Shown piece by piece: positions 46,598-56,640 of a stretch of DNA of 64,000 nucleotides (position 1 is its first letter; every line of letters begins with the position of its first letter). The notes beneath the pieces are model-generated. The model was given only the letters and a program-made list of their open reading frames with translations. It was not told the DNA's origin and searched no databases. The position numbers and the translations under genes are program-made. This DNA is from Ovis canadensis. Its lineage: Eukaryota; Chordata; Mammalia; Artiodactyla; Bovidae. The DNA lies in assembly GCF_042477335.2 (NCBI RefSeq), contig NC_091262.1, forward strand, positions 72,526,001-72,590,000, given 5' to 3'.

Positions 46598-47855
46598 ATG
46601 ATTAATGACATTGAACATCTTTTCATGTACTTCTTGGCCGTTTATATATTCCTGGAAAAATGTCTACTTAGGTTCTTGATACATTTTTAATTGGTTTGTA
46701 TTTTTGTTGGGTTGTTTTTTTGCTATTACTGAGTTGTATGAGTTTTTTATGTTTCTAAATATTTACTCCTGGTTAGATATGTGATTTGCATGTATTTTCT
46801 TCCATTCTATAGGTTGCCTTCTCATTTTGTTAATTATGTCCTTTGATGCATAGATGTTTTTAATTTTGATATAGTACAATTAATCTATTTTAACTTTTGT
46901 TGCCTGTGTTTTTGGTTTCATATCCAAGAAATCATTGCTAAATCAATGCTTGAAACATTCTTCTATGCTTTCTTCCAAGTTTCATTTAGGTTTTTGATCC
47001 AATTTATATTTATTTTTTGTATATGATATAAAATAAGAGTCCAACTTATTGTTTTACATATGAATGTCCGGTTTTCCCAACACCATTTGTTGAAGACTGT
47101 CCTTCTTCCATTGAATAGTCTTAGAATCTTTGTCTCATATCATTTAACCATATATGTGAGGTTTTTTTCTGGCCTCTCTATTCTATTTCACTGGTCTGTA
47201 TGTTTATTTTTAAGCCAGCATCACACTATTTTGATTTCTGTAGCTGTGAGATTAGGAAATATGAAATCCACAACTCACGCTTCTCTTTCATGATTGCTTT
47301 GGATGTTTGGGTTCCTTGAGACTCTATGTGAACTTTAGGATGGATTTTTCTATTTCTACTAAGATGTCTGTGAGATTTCATTAGGGATTGAATAAATCTC
47401 TAGATTGGTATGGGTGGTATTGACATTGTAACAATATTAAGTTTTCCAATCCATGAACATGAAATGTCTTTCAATTTATTTGCTCTTCCTTAATTTTTTC
47501 TGCAATGCTTTGTAGTTTTCAACGTACAAGTCTTTTGCCTCCTTGATGAAAACTTACTCCTAGGTACTTTATTCTTTTTGATGCTATTATACATGGAATT
47601 GTTCTTGAAATTTCCTTTGGAAATTTAGTGTAGGAAATGCAACTGGCTTTTGCCTGTTGATTTTGATTCCTGCAACTTCGCTGAATGCATTTATTAGTTT
47701 TAACAGCTTTGTGTGTGAGTGTGTACGTAATCTTTAGAATTTCCAACATAGAAGATTGTATTGTCTTTGAACAGGGATAGTTTTATTTCTTCTTTTCTAA
47801 TTTGGGAGTCTTTTATTTCTTTTTCTTGCTCATACCAGGTACTCTCTCCTGAGAG

Positions 47856-47903
47856 GTGCTCTGTCCCATTCTCACTGATGGTCGTCGAGGCCTTATGAAC
47901 AAC
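47856..47903 (-). pseudogene. Serpin relic II, exon 5 stub cut by L1
   Basis: On the minus strand a good acceptor (CTCTCTCCTCCAG, AG at 47904-47905) leads into VVHKASTTISENGTE, colinear with [15 protein letters not shown] at the start of SERPINA1 exon 5 (60,924 downward). After about 16 codons the sequence turns into L1 ORF2, so the reactive loop and C-terminus are lost. The intron on its right keeps SERPINA1 intron 4 homology. It lies between SERPINA6 and SERPINA1 on the same strand, the position of human SERPINA2, but orthology is unproven. Confidence 0.85.
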
Positions 47904-48039
47904 CTGGAGGAGAGAGAGGACAGAGGCTTGTCTGAGGCAGAGACAGGCTGCACCACTCCTCACCCAGACCTGGGAGCAAGGCTCAGTTTGGTGAGAGCTG
48001 TCCTGGGACTCAAGGAAATGCCCTCTCCAGAGCATTTTA

Positions 48040-48326
48040 CTATTATTATTTTATTTTATTTATTTTTATCTTTTTTTTTTTTTTTACTTTACAATGTTAT
48101 ATTGGGTTTTGCCACACATCAACATGAATCTGCCATGGGTGTACACGTGTTCCCAATCCCAAACCCTCCTCCCACCTCCCCCCCCTCCCCCACCCCCCCC
48201 CACCATCCCTCCAGGTCATCCCAGTGCACCAGCCCCAAGCATCCTGCACCCTGCATCGAACCTAGACTGGTGATTCATTTCTTATATGATATTATACATG
48301 TTTCAATGCCATTCTCCCAAATCATC
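48040..48326 (-). mobile_element. Bovid L1 3' end with 13-bp target duplication
   Basis: 5'-truncated reverse L1 3' UTR ('catcaacatgaatctgccat', 'gcatcctgcaccctgcatcg') with its A-rich tail at the left. CCAGAGCATTTTA flanks it at 48027-48039 and 48327-48339. On the minus strand 48,160-48,215 is a long G-rich run. Confidence 0.95.
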
Positions 48327-48364
48327 CCAGAGCATTTTAAATAGAGAACCACAAGACTCACCAC

Positions 48365-48590
48365 TGCATCACCATGGCGTACTGGAATGAACACAACTTT
48401 CCATCTCAAGGATCTGGGTTTGAATCCAGTTTTCCCTGATGACTAACACTGTCTTCAAGGAGGAGGCTATTCTTGAAACCTCAATTTTCTAAACACAAAA
48501 CTCAGTGCTATGGGATAGTATGACCCAGGGCCACTATGGTACTTCCTGTGAGGATGTTCACTCAGTGTAGTGCTTAATAAATGTGTGTAC
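48365..48590 (+). mobile_element. MIR SINE
   Basis: 'tctgggtttgaatccagttt', 'cctcaattttctaaacacaa' and 'agtgtagtgcttaataaatg': forward, nearly full-length. Confidence 0.8.
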
Positions 48591-48609
48591 ATATCTGGGA
48601 GGTATACAC

Positions 48610-48624
48610 GTGTGTGTGTGTGTG
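48610..48624 (+). repeat. (TG)n short microsatellite
   Basis: Seven TG units. Confidence 0.95.
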
Positions 48625-48804
48625 AATAAGGACATCAAAATTAAGATCTTCATCTGGTGATTGTAAGACTCCATCAACAGGTCACAGCTACTTACTCAGC
48701 ACCATCCCATACTCTTCTTCTGAACCCTTCTCTCTCCAGAAGACTGGTCCCTTCTCTCCAGAGGACTGGTCCCGTCCTTGAACACCACATTCATGCCTCT
48801 CTCG

Positions 48805-49117
48805 TGATGTGTCCTGCCCTTCCCCATCCCTGCCTACCCCTCCCTGCAGGGGACACACAAGGCACGCTCCCAAGGCCTCTGTCTGACCTACGAGGGCACC
48901 CACCTCTTCCTCACCAGCCTCCTCAGTGTCCCAGGGAAGCAGCCCGCCACCTTGGGAGAGAGAAGCTTTTCTTGCACTCTATCTCCTTGGCTCCTCTCTT
49001 ATTTGCAGAACCAGGTTCTAAGCTCCTTCAGGACCAGGACTTTGATGGGGACTTTGACATGCCTAATCCCCACCCAGGCACTCTGTTCACAGCCACTGAA
49101 CTGCAATAGTTTCCTTA
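48805..49117 (-). pseudogene. Serpin relic II, intron 4 block paralogous to SERPINA1
   Basis: Non-coding sequence that aligns along its length with SERPINA1 intron 4 at about 61,040-61,325. Shared stretches include 'tgcaggggacacacaa', 'aggcctctgtctga', 'ctctgtctcc/ctctatctccttggctcc' and 'gttcacagccactgaactgc' versus 'gttcacagtcactgaaccgc'. Shared introns rule out a retrocopy: relic II arose by DNA-level duplication. The open frame 48,657-49,109 on the plus strand is accidental. Confidence 0.88.
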
Positions 49118-49331
49118 CATGCTGTCGCTTCAGTCATGTCTGACTCTTTGTGACCCTACAGACTGTAGCCCTCCAGGCTCCTCTGTCCATGGGATCTCGA
49201 GGTAAGGATACTACAGTGGGTTGCCATGCCCTTCTCCAGGGGATCTTCCCAACCTAGGGATCAAGCCCATGTCTCTTATATCTACTGCATTGGCATGTGG
49301 GTTCTTTACCACTAGCGCCCCTGGGAGCCCA
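49118..49331 (-). mobile_element. Bov-tA SINE
   Basis: Reverse copy inserted in the paralogous intron; SERPINA1-like sequence resumes right after it ('ttccttgggcacct'). Confidence 0.92.
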
Positions 49332-49360
49332 GTTGGTGCTTCCTTGGGCACCTATCTCAG

Positions 49361-51337
49361 TCAATTCAATTGCTCAGTCATGTCTGACTCTTTGCGACCC
49401 CATGACCCCAGCACACCAGGCCTCCTTGTCCATCACCAACTTCCGGAGCCTACTCAAACTCATGTCCATTGTGTCGGTGATGCCATCCAACCATCTCATC
49501 CTCTGTTTCTGCTGTCCCCTTCTCCTCCTGCCCCCAATCCCTCTCAGCATCAGGGTCTTTTCCAATGAGTCAACTCTTCACATGAGGTGGCCAAAGTATT
49601 AGAGTTTCAGCTTCAGCATCTGTCCTTCCAAAGAACACCCAGGCCTGATCTCCTTTAGGATGGACTGGTTGGATCTCCTTGCAGTCCAAGGGACTCTCAA
49701 GAGTCTTCTCCAACACCACAGTTCAAAAGCATCAGTTCTTCGGCTCTCAGCTTTCTTCACAGTCCAACTCTCACATCCATACATGACCACTGGAAAAATC
49801 ATAGCCTTGACTAGATGGACCTTTGTTGGCATAGTAATGTCTCTGCTTTTCAATACGCTATCTAGGTTGCTCATTACTTTTCTTCCAAGGAGTAAGCATC
49901 TTTTAATTTCATGGCTGCAATAACCACCTGCAGTGATTTTGGAGCTCAAAAAAATAAAGTCTCCCATTGTTTCCACGGTTTCCCCATCTATTTCCCATGA
50001 AGTGATGAGACTGGATGCCATGATCTTTGTTTTCTGAATGCTGAGCTTTAAGCCAACTTCTTCACTCTCCTCTTTCACTTTCATCAAGAGGCTTTTTAGT
50101 TCTTCTTCACTTTCTGCCATAAGGGTGGTGTCATCTGCATATCTGAGGTTATTGAGATTTCTCCCAGCAATCTTGATTCCAGCTTGTGTTTCTTCCAGCC
50201 TGGCGTTTCTCATGATGTACTCTGCATATAAGTTAAATAAGCAGGGTGACAATATACAGCCTTGACGTACTCCTTTTCCTATTTGGAACCAGTCTGTTGT
50301 TCCATGTCCAGTTCTAACTGTTGCTTCCTGACCTGCATACAGATTTCTTAGGAGGCAGGTGAGGTGGTCTGGTATTCCCATCTCTTTCAGAATTTTCCAC
50401 AGTTTATTGTGATCCACACAGTCAAAGGCTTTGGCATAGTCAAGAAAGCAGAAAAAGATGTTTTTCTGGAACTCTCTTGCTTTTTCCATTATCCAGCGGA
50501 TGTTGGCAATTTGATCTCTGGTTCCTCTGCCTTTTCTAAAACCAGCTTGAACATCTGGAAGTTCATGGTTCACGTACTGCTGAAGCCTGGCTTTGAGAAT
50601 TTTGAGCATTACTTTAATAGCATGTGATATGAGTGCAATTGTGTGGTAGTTAGAACATTCTTTGGCATTGCCTTTCTTTGTGATTGGAATGAAAACTGAC
50701 CTTTTCCAGTCCTGTGGCCACTGCTGAGTTTTCCAAATTTGCTGACATATTGAGTGCAGCACTTTCACAGCATCATCTTTCAGGATTTGAAATAGCTCAC
50801 CTGGAATTCCATCAACTCCACTAGCTTTGTTCATAGTGATGCTTTCTAAGGCCCACTTGACTTCACATTCCAGGATGTCTGGCTCTAGGTGAGTGATCAC
50901 ACCATCGTGATTATCTGGGTTGTGAAGCTCTTTTTTGTACAGTTTTTCTGTGTATTCTTGCCACCTCTTCTTAATATCTTCTGCTTCTGTTAGGTCCATA
51001 CTATTTCTGTCCTTTATGGAGCCCATCTTTGCATGAAATGTTCCCTTGGTGGCTCTAATTTTCTTGAAGAGATCTCTAGTCTTTCCCATTCTGTTGTCTT
51101 CCTCTATTTCCTTGCATTGATCGCTGAGGAAGGCTTCCTTATCTCTTCTTGCTGTTCTTTGAATTCTGCATTCAGATGCTTATATCTTTCCTTTTCTCTT
51201 TCGCTTTTCACTTCTCTTCTTTTCACAGCTATTTGTAAGGCCTCCCCAGACAGCCATTTTGCTTTTTTGCATTTCTTTTCCACGGGGATGGTCTTGATCC
51301 CTGTCTCCTTTACAGTGTCACGAACCTCCCTCCATAG
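49361..51337 (-). mobile_element. BovB LINE, 2.0 kb, 496-codon open RT
   Basis: Minus-strand, 5'-truncated BovB. One open frame of 496 codons (49,599-51,089) covers linker, complete RT and C-terminal part, with QAGFRKGRGTRDQI, CFLDYAKAFDCVDH, GVRQGCILSPCLFNLY, LRYADDTTLM and CWRRLLRVPW. A one-base loss near 51,160 separates it from the upstream frame. No endonuclease domain remains, so it cannot retrotranspose by itself. CTCAG repeats flank it (49356-49360, 51338-51342). It sits in the deletion scar of serpin relic II. Confidence 0.95.
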
Positions 51338-51624
51338 CTCAGCCTTAGGTACCTTCTTAAACTTTGAGCCTATGCCATTCAGGATATGTGTGTGAGTATC
51401 ATCTTCGGTTCATAGGGAGACATTGCAAAGGCTATCTGATGCTCACTGGGGAGAGGGTGGTGTCGTTGGATTGACAGGCCAGTTTATGGAACAGGTTGAA
51501 GGTGAATTTGGAGAAGTGTGGGACACTATAATTATTAGGGCTTGATTGACACATGGTGCCAGGGACCCGACCACACAGACCTGCCAGCAGGAAGAGGCCT
51601 CACATGAAAGAGAATGCCTTTGTC
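51338..51624 (-). pseudogene. Serpin relic II, exon 2 remnant (5' part)
   Basis: The minus strand begins after an AG (51625-51626) with GACAAAGGC, where functional SERPINA1 has GACAATG; the start codon position (51618-51620) reads AAG. A signal-peptide-like LFLLAG segment follows (CTTCCTGCTGGCAGG near 51,590), then FSKFTFNLFHKLACQSNDTT and LSPVSI, matching [20 protein letters not shown] and FFSPVSI of alpha-1-antitrypsin. There is a 6-base deletion before LSPVSI, then one-base losses and a TAG. The serpin trace ends at KVPKAE, where BovB begins. The rest of exon 2, exons 3-4 and part of intron 4 are missing. The strong likeness to SERPINA1, weaker to the SERPINA6 exon in this window, supports an alpha-1-antitrypsin duplicate. 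Confidence 0.87.
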
Positions 51625-51794
51625 CTTCAGGACAGACAAGGGTACCTTGCCTGGGTCAGACCATACAATGAGTCCCTTGGCCACTGACTGATGCCAGGTC
51701 AAAGTAACCACAGTTCATCAAGCATCTGTGTGCCAAGCACTCTCCTACATCAGCATCATTGAAAGACTCAGAACAATAGCAGAGACTATGGCAC

Positions 51795-52002
51795 TTGTGT
51801 GTCAGTCACTCAGTTATGTCCCACTCTGCGGCCCCATGGACTATAGCCCACCAGGTTCCCCTGTCCATGGAATTCTCCAGGCAAGAACACTGGAGTGGGT
51901 AGCCATTCCCTTCTCCAGGGGATCTTTCTCACCCAGAGATCGAACCCTGGTCTCCTGAATGGCAGGCAGATTCTTCACAGCCTGAGCCACCAGGGAAGCC
52001 CT
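51795..52002 (-). mobile_element. Bov-tA SINE
   Basis: Reverse full copy, 'gtgtgtcagtcactcagtta' to 'agcctgagccaccagggaag'. Confidence 0.94.
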
Positions 52003-52049
52003 TCCCACATGCCAAGTTCCGTTCTAAGTCCTTCACTGTCTTATCTCAC

Positions 52050-52210
52050 CATGCTCTTGGAACATCCCTATGTTGTAGGGCATGAGATAACCCTGGGCTT
52101 GCAGGTGAGGAGACGGGGCTTCTAGAGGTTAAGTGACTTGTCCAAGGTTCCAGATGAGTAGCAGGATCAGAATCACACCTCCAGGTCGTCCAGATCCACA
52201 CTCTTGAAGA
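52050..52210 (-). mobile_element. MIR SINE
   Basis: 'gaggttaagtgacttgtcca', 'gatgagtagcaggatcagaa' and 'cagatccacactcttgaaga' follow a reverse MIR to its tRNA-like end. Confidence 0.88.
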
Positions 52211-52679
52211 CTCTGTTAATATCCACAATGACCCCGAAGTGTAAATGCTACAGCCCCCAGTTTTCAAAGAGGAAACTGGGGCTCAGGGAGTGGATGATTA
52301 CTCAGGAAGCAGGCCAATCAGGGTCAAGGATGGTTGGATCTGCAGCAGCCCTAGGAGGACTTCCACTGAACCCTGGTTTTTAATGGACAAGGAGGCTGCT
52401 TCTCAGAGTGAGAGGATCTTGCCAAATGACACACAGCCAGAACACAGAAAAGCGGTGAGGAATCCGTCTTCCCTGATTCCAGCCCAGATTCTCCCTCACT
52501 CCACGCACTTCCTCCATCTTTCATTTTTCTTGCAACTCTTACAGCCATCACTTTATAAGCCCCTAGACTATGGAGCTGATGGTCCTCAGATTCTAAAATG
52601 TTCTAGGCCAGGAGAAGACTGTTGAAATAGATCACATGAGAACCCTCAACCATGTGGTACTCATAGACATTTTGTCTCA

Positions 52680-52800
52680 AGTTTTGTTATCTTCATTTTA
52701 CAGGATGTGAAAAGTGAGGTTCAGAGATGGTCATTAACGTGCTCAGGGTTATGCAGTTGGTCAAGAATAGCTGAGACAGACAGATCTCTGTATTTCTGGT
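52680..52800 (-). mobile_element. MIR SINE fragment
   Basis: 'atcttcattttacaggatgt...gaggttcagagatggtcatt' is a reverse MIR core. Confidence 0.75.
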
Positions 52801-53265
52801 CTGGGGCTCTGTGTATAACAGGCTGTTCATGTGATAACTGCCTCCTGAAGGGAGAGCTTGGCTGCTTCTAAGGGCTGGGGCCACAGGGAGTTAGGGGTCT
52901 CCAGCTCAGTACTAGTTATGAGTTGGAAAATTCTAGGCTGTGAAGCACTATCCTGTGCATTGCTGGGTGTTTAGTAGCATCCTGGATAAAACTAGATCCC
53001 AGTAACCCCTCCCCAGCCCCCAGGTGTGACAATCGAAAGTCTTCCAGGCATTGCCCAGGGTCCCATGGGGTCAGAGTACCCCTGGGGGGCTCCACTGTGC
53101 AGGGAGGGAGGACTTGAAGTATGAGAGCCACTTGGAAGGCCTCCTTCATCCTGGCTGAAGAGACTTTTCTCATTCAGAATAGGCTTGGGCCAAGCGATTC
53201 CCAACTGAATTTGCTCATTGGGACCAAAGTGTTTAATGGACTCAGTTAGTTTGGGGTGTTCATTC
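52801..53265. other. Intergenic with an old dispersed repeat
   Basis: 52,930-53,130 ('tgctgggtgtttagtagcat', 'tgtgacaatcgaaagtcttc') is a common ancient mammalian repeat whose family I cannot name with confidence. No coding signature. Confidence 0.5.
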
Positions 53266-53837
53266 TTCAGTTCAGTTCAGTTCAGTTGCTCAGTCATGTC
53301 CAACTGTTTGTGACCCCATGAACCACAGCACACCAGGCCTCCCTGTCCATCACCAACTCCCGGAGTTTACCCAAACCCATGTCCATTGAGTCAGTGATGC
53401 CATCCAACCATCTCATCCTCTGTCATCCCCTTCTCCTCCCGCCTTCAATCTTTTCCAGCATCAGAGTCTTTTCAAATAAGCCAGCTCTTTGCATCAGGTG
53501 GCCAAAGTACTGGAGTTTCAGCTTTAGCATCAGTCCTATCAATGAATATTCAGGACTGATTTCCTTTAGGATGGACTGGTTGGATCTCCTTGCAGGCCAA
53601 AGGACTCTCAAGAGTCTTCTTCAACACCACAGTTCAAAAGCATTAATTCTTCAGTGCTTAGCTTTCTTTATAGTCCAACTCTCACATCCATACATGACCA
53701 CTGGTAAAACCATAACCTTGACTAGACGGACCTTTGTTGACAAAGTAATGTCTCTGCTTTTCAATATGCTGTCTAGGTTGGTCACAACTTTCCTTCCAAG
53801 GAGTAAGCATCTTTTAATTTCATGGCTGCAATCACCA
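53266..53837 (-). mobile_element. BovB LINE, ~570-bp 3' end
   Basis: Reverse 3' part from the RT thumb to the CAGTTCAG terminus. It is of the older-looking sub-type ([21 protein letters not shown]). Confidence 0.93.
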
Positions 53838-54894
53838 TTGGGGAACTTGTCAAGGGATCCCAGGTTTTGTTGCAACAGGTTTGAGAGACCATACAAAAAT
53901 CTCTTATCTGTCACCTTTGGAGCTCAGATGCCTCTGTGGTCCTTGGGCTTCCAGGAGCCTGATGATCACGACCTTTAAGAGTTACTGACAACAGCCCCTG
54001 AGGGTCAAGGCTGCTCAAACTAAACACTCACATGCAACCACAGCCCCCAGAGAGAAGGCTTTCCTGAGCTTCCTGGGGGTAGGGGATGGTGGGTTTTGCA
54101 AACTAAAGCTTTTAGGATCAACAAGGGGCAAGCAGATAGAAGACAGGCCCTTGAACCCAGATAAGAAAGGGGAGGAGGTGACAGAAAAGCTACCAGGGTT
54201 ATCTGAGGAGTTAATGAATACACCTCAGCCTTTCAGAGGAGGTGTTCCAAGAGTGAGATCAAGGCCAGGGTCCATGGAGCAGGAGGTGGGGGCCGGAGAG
54301 CAGAGGGGGAGACCTTGGGCTATCCTCTGAAAATCTGGGGGACAGGCTATCGCAGGGGAAAGGGGATGAAAGGGGATCGCCTTTCTCCAGTGAGATAGCT
54401 GGGTTAAAGGGGAGCGTGAAATCTACAAGGCGAGGTCCAGAACTCTGGCTCTGGCTGGAGTTTAAATGAACAAAGTAAGGAAGAAGGATCTTCTCAAAAA
54501 ATAAAAAATAAAACACAAAGAAAAAGAAAATAATGTTATCTATCTCAGAACACAAATGAAAACAAACAAACAAGCAAAGAAAAAGGAAGATTTCCTGAGA
54601 CAGAAAAGCATTTTAGAGAACTTGGCTTGGGAATGGGGGCCCCTCTGAGGGGCCTCGTGCCCGCCTTCTGCAGGGGAGACACGCTGGTGAAGACCACTGA
54701 GACTACAGGGTTCTGTCCAAGCCTGGGGCATGCGGGAGAAGGAGAACTGTAACCCTGAAATAGTCCTTCCCACCAGCCTGGTTATTACAGGGGCCTCCTG
54801 TGTGCTGGGACCCTTTTTTATTTTTCAGTTAAATATTCAGCTATATTTTTAAGTTGTTTGTGGCTACATTCTTTGCCTTTAACTATTTTATTAC
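53838..54894. other. Intergenic, unique
   Basis: No exon or named repeat recognised. A-rich stretch at 54,495-54,590. Confidence 0.5.
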
Positions 54895-54997
54895 ATTTAC
54901 TTTCTCTACCTCGACTTTATTGAGATATAAACGACTTACAATATTACAGAAGTTTAAAGTGTACAATGATATTTGGAATTAACGTATACACACTTAT
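54895..54997 (-). mobile_element. L1M 3' fragment, reverse
   Basis: 'gactttattgagatataaac...gacttacaatattacagaag' and 'aaagtgtacaatgatat' match reverse L1M 3' UTR. Confidence 0.7.
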
Positions 54998-55211
54998 TGT
55001 TGCTCTCGTTCAGTCACTAAGTTGTGTCCAACTCTTTTGCGACCCCATGGACAGGAGCCTGCCAGGCTCTGCTATCCATGGGATTTCCCAGGCAAGAATA
55101 CTGGAGTGGGTTGCCATTTCCTTCTCCATGGGATCTTCCCGACCCAGGGATTGAACCTGTGTCTCCTGCTTGGCAGGCAGATTCTTTACCAGTGAGCCGC
55201 CTGGGAGGCCC
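54998..55211 (-). mobile_element. Bov-tA SINE
   Basis: Reverse full copy ending 'agtgagccgcctgggaggcc'. Confidence 0.94.
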
Positions 55212-55243
55212 AACATATATACACTACTCTATATAAGAAACCG

Positions 55244-55457
55244 GGTTCCCTGGTGGCTCAGTGGTAAGGAATCTGCGTACCAACGCAGGAGACAAGACAC
55301 AGGTGCCACGAGTTCGACCCTGGGTCAGGAAGTTCCTTTGGAGAAGGAAAGGACAACCCACTCCAGTATCCTTGCCTGGAGAATCCCATGGACAGAGGAA
55401 CCTGGTGGGCTACAGTCCCTAGGGTCACAAAGAGTCACATACAACCAAATTGACTTA
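55244..55457 (+). mobile_element. Bov-tA SINE
   Basis: Forward full copy 30 bases from the previous one, making a head-to-head SINE pair. Confidence 0.94.
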
Positions 55458-55566
55458 ACACAGCACACGTATATAAAATAGATAATCAACAAAAACCTAC
55501 AGTATAGCACAGAGAACTCAGCTCAATATTCTGTAATAACCTACATAGGAAAAGACTCTAGAAAAA
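55458..55566 (+). mobile_element. L1 3' UTR fragment
   Basis: 'ataaaatagataatcaacaa', 'tagcacagagaactcagctc' and 'gtaataacctacataggaaa' follow the artiodactyl L1 3' UTR. Confidence 0.82.
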
Positions 55567-55865
55567 CATGCCAATCCATCCTTCCCACCGACCGTGCTGG
55601 GCTGAACTGAAAAGCCTCGACTGCCTGCCTTCAAATGCTGACCCTGGCAAATCGAAGTCAAACCTGTCCGTGCCTCAGTTTTCTCCTCTGTCAAGGTGGC
55701 CCAGCCTCACGCACTGTGTCAACTCAGGACGGGCTGATGGAGAGCTACTCACGCAGGAAATGGAAATTCTCTCTTCCTCCGGGAGGCTTGCTGAGCTGGA
55801 CTCGCCCCATAGACTGTCCCATGCTGGCACACACCCTTGCCTACTAATAGGGCAGTCTCACTGAC
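55567..55865. other. Intergenic, unique
   Basis: About 300 bases with no recognised feature. The 70-98-codon frames are unsupported. Confidence 0.45.
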
Positions 55866-56640
55866 TTTTTAAAGAATATTTATTTATGTTTAATTGATTG
55901 ATGATTGCTTTACAACATTGGTTTGATTTTTGTCATACATCAACATGAATTACCCATAGGTGCTTGCTCCTTGAAAGAAAAACTATGACCAACCTAGACA
56001 GCATATTAAAAAGCAGAGACATTGCCAACAAAGGTCCATCTAGTCAAAGCTATGGTTTTCCAGTAGTTGTGTATGGATGTGAGAGTTGGACTATAAAGAA
56101 AGCTGAGTGCCAAAGAACTGATGCCTTTGAACTGCGGTGTTGGAGGAGACTCCTGAGAGTAACTTGGACTCAAGGAGATCAAACCAGTCACTCCTAAAGG
56201 ATATCAGTCCTGAATATTCATTGGAAAGACTGATGCTGAAGCTAAAACTCCAGTCTTTGGCCACCTGATTTGAAGAACTGACTCCTTGGAAAAGACCTTG
56301 ATGTTGGGAAAGATTGAAGGCAGGAGGAGAAGTGGATGGCAAAGGATGAGATGGTTGGATGGCACCACCAACTTGAAGGACATGAGTTTGAACAAACTCC
56401 GGGAGTTGGTGATGGACAGGGAGGCCTGGCTTGCTGCAGTCCATGGGGTCACAAAGAGTCAGACACAACTGAGTGACTGAACTGAACCGAACCATAGGTG
56501 TACACATGTTCCCTCCTTCTTAAATCTCCCTTCCACCTCCTGCCCATTCTCACCCTCTAGGTTATTACAGAGCCCCAGTGTTACTTTTGTTGTTTGAACT
56601 GGATCCCCAATCCTGTTCCCCATTCCTGAGATTAGGGGTT
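55866..56640 (-). mobile_element. L1 3' UTR, reverse, split by BovB
   Basis: 'attgcctttacaacattggtt'-type start, 'acatcaacatgaattaccca', then after the BovB 'gtgtacacatgttccctcct...ggttattacagagcccc'. Confidence 0.85.
55963..56491 (+). mobile_element. BovB LINE, 529-bp 3' end, 9-bp duplication
   Basis: Flanked by CCATAGGTG at 55954-55962 and 56492-56500. Sub-type with PEYSLERLMLKLKL-like C-terminus; frameshifted. Confidence 0.95.

Larger units (their letters stand above)
44285..47855 (-). mobile_element. L1 LINE, 5'-truncated, reverse; cuts serpin relic II
   Basis: A long reverse L1 from the 3' UTR (44,285, 'ggagtatagttgatttacaa') to the RT region of ORF2 at 47,855, where the minus strand reads EKEIKDSQIRKEEIKLSLF. 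Without the SINE (45,034-45,245) and BovB (45,467-46,597) it is about 2.2 kb. Its 5' end falls inside exon 5 of serpin relic II. Confidence 0.88.

Noticed and set aside
48657..49109. 150-codon plus-strand frame
   Set aside because: It is antisense to the relic II intron block that is paralogous to SERPINA1 intron 4, so it is non-coding.
51390..51405. Continuation of SERPINA1 intron 4 homology beyond the BovB ('atcatcttcggttc' versus 'gcatctttggttg')
   Set aside because: The stretch is better explained as exon 2 of relic II on the minus strand (region after LSPVSI).
52186..52222. Local likeness to SERPINA1 exon 4 ('tgaagactctgttaatatcc' versus 'tgaagaccctgttgatgccc')
   Set aside because: The surrounding 160 bases are a reverse MIR whose end has this sequence by chance; no wider exon 4 alignment exists.
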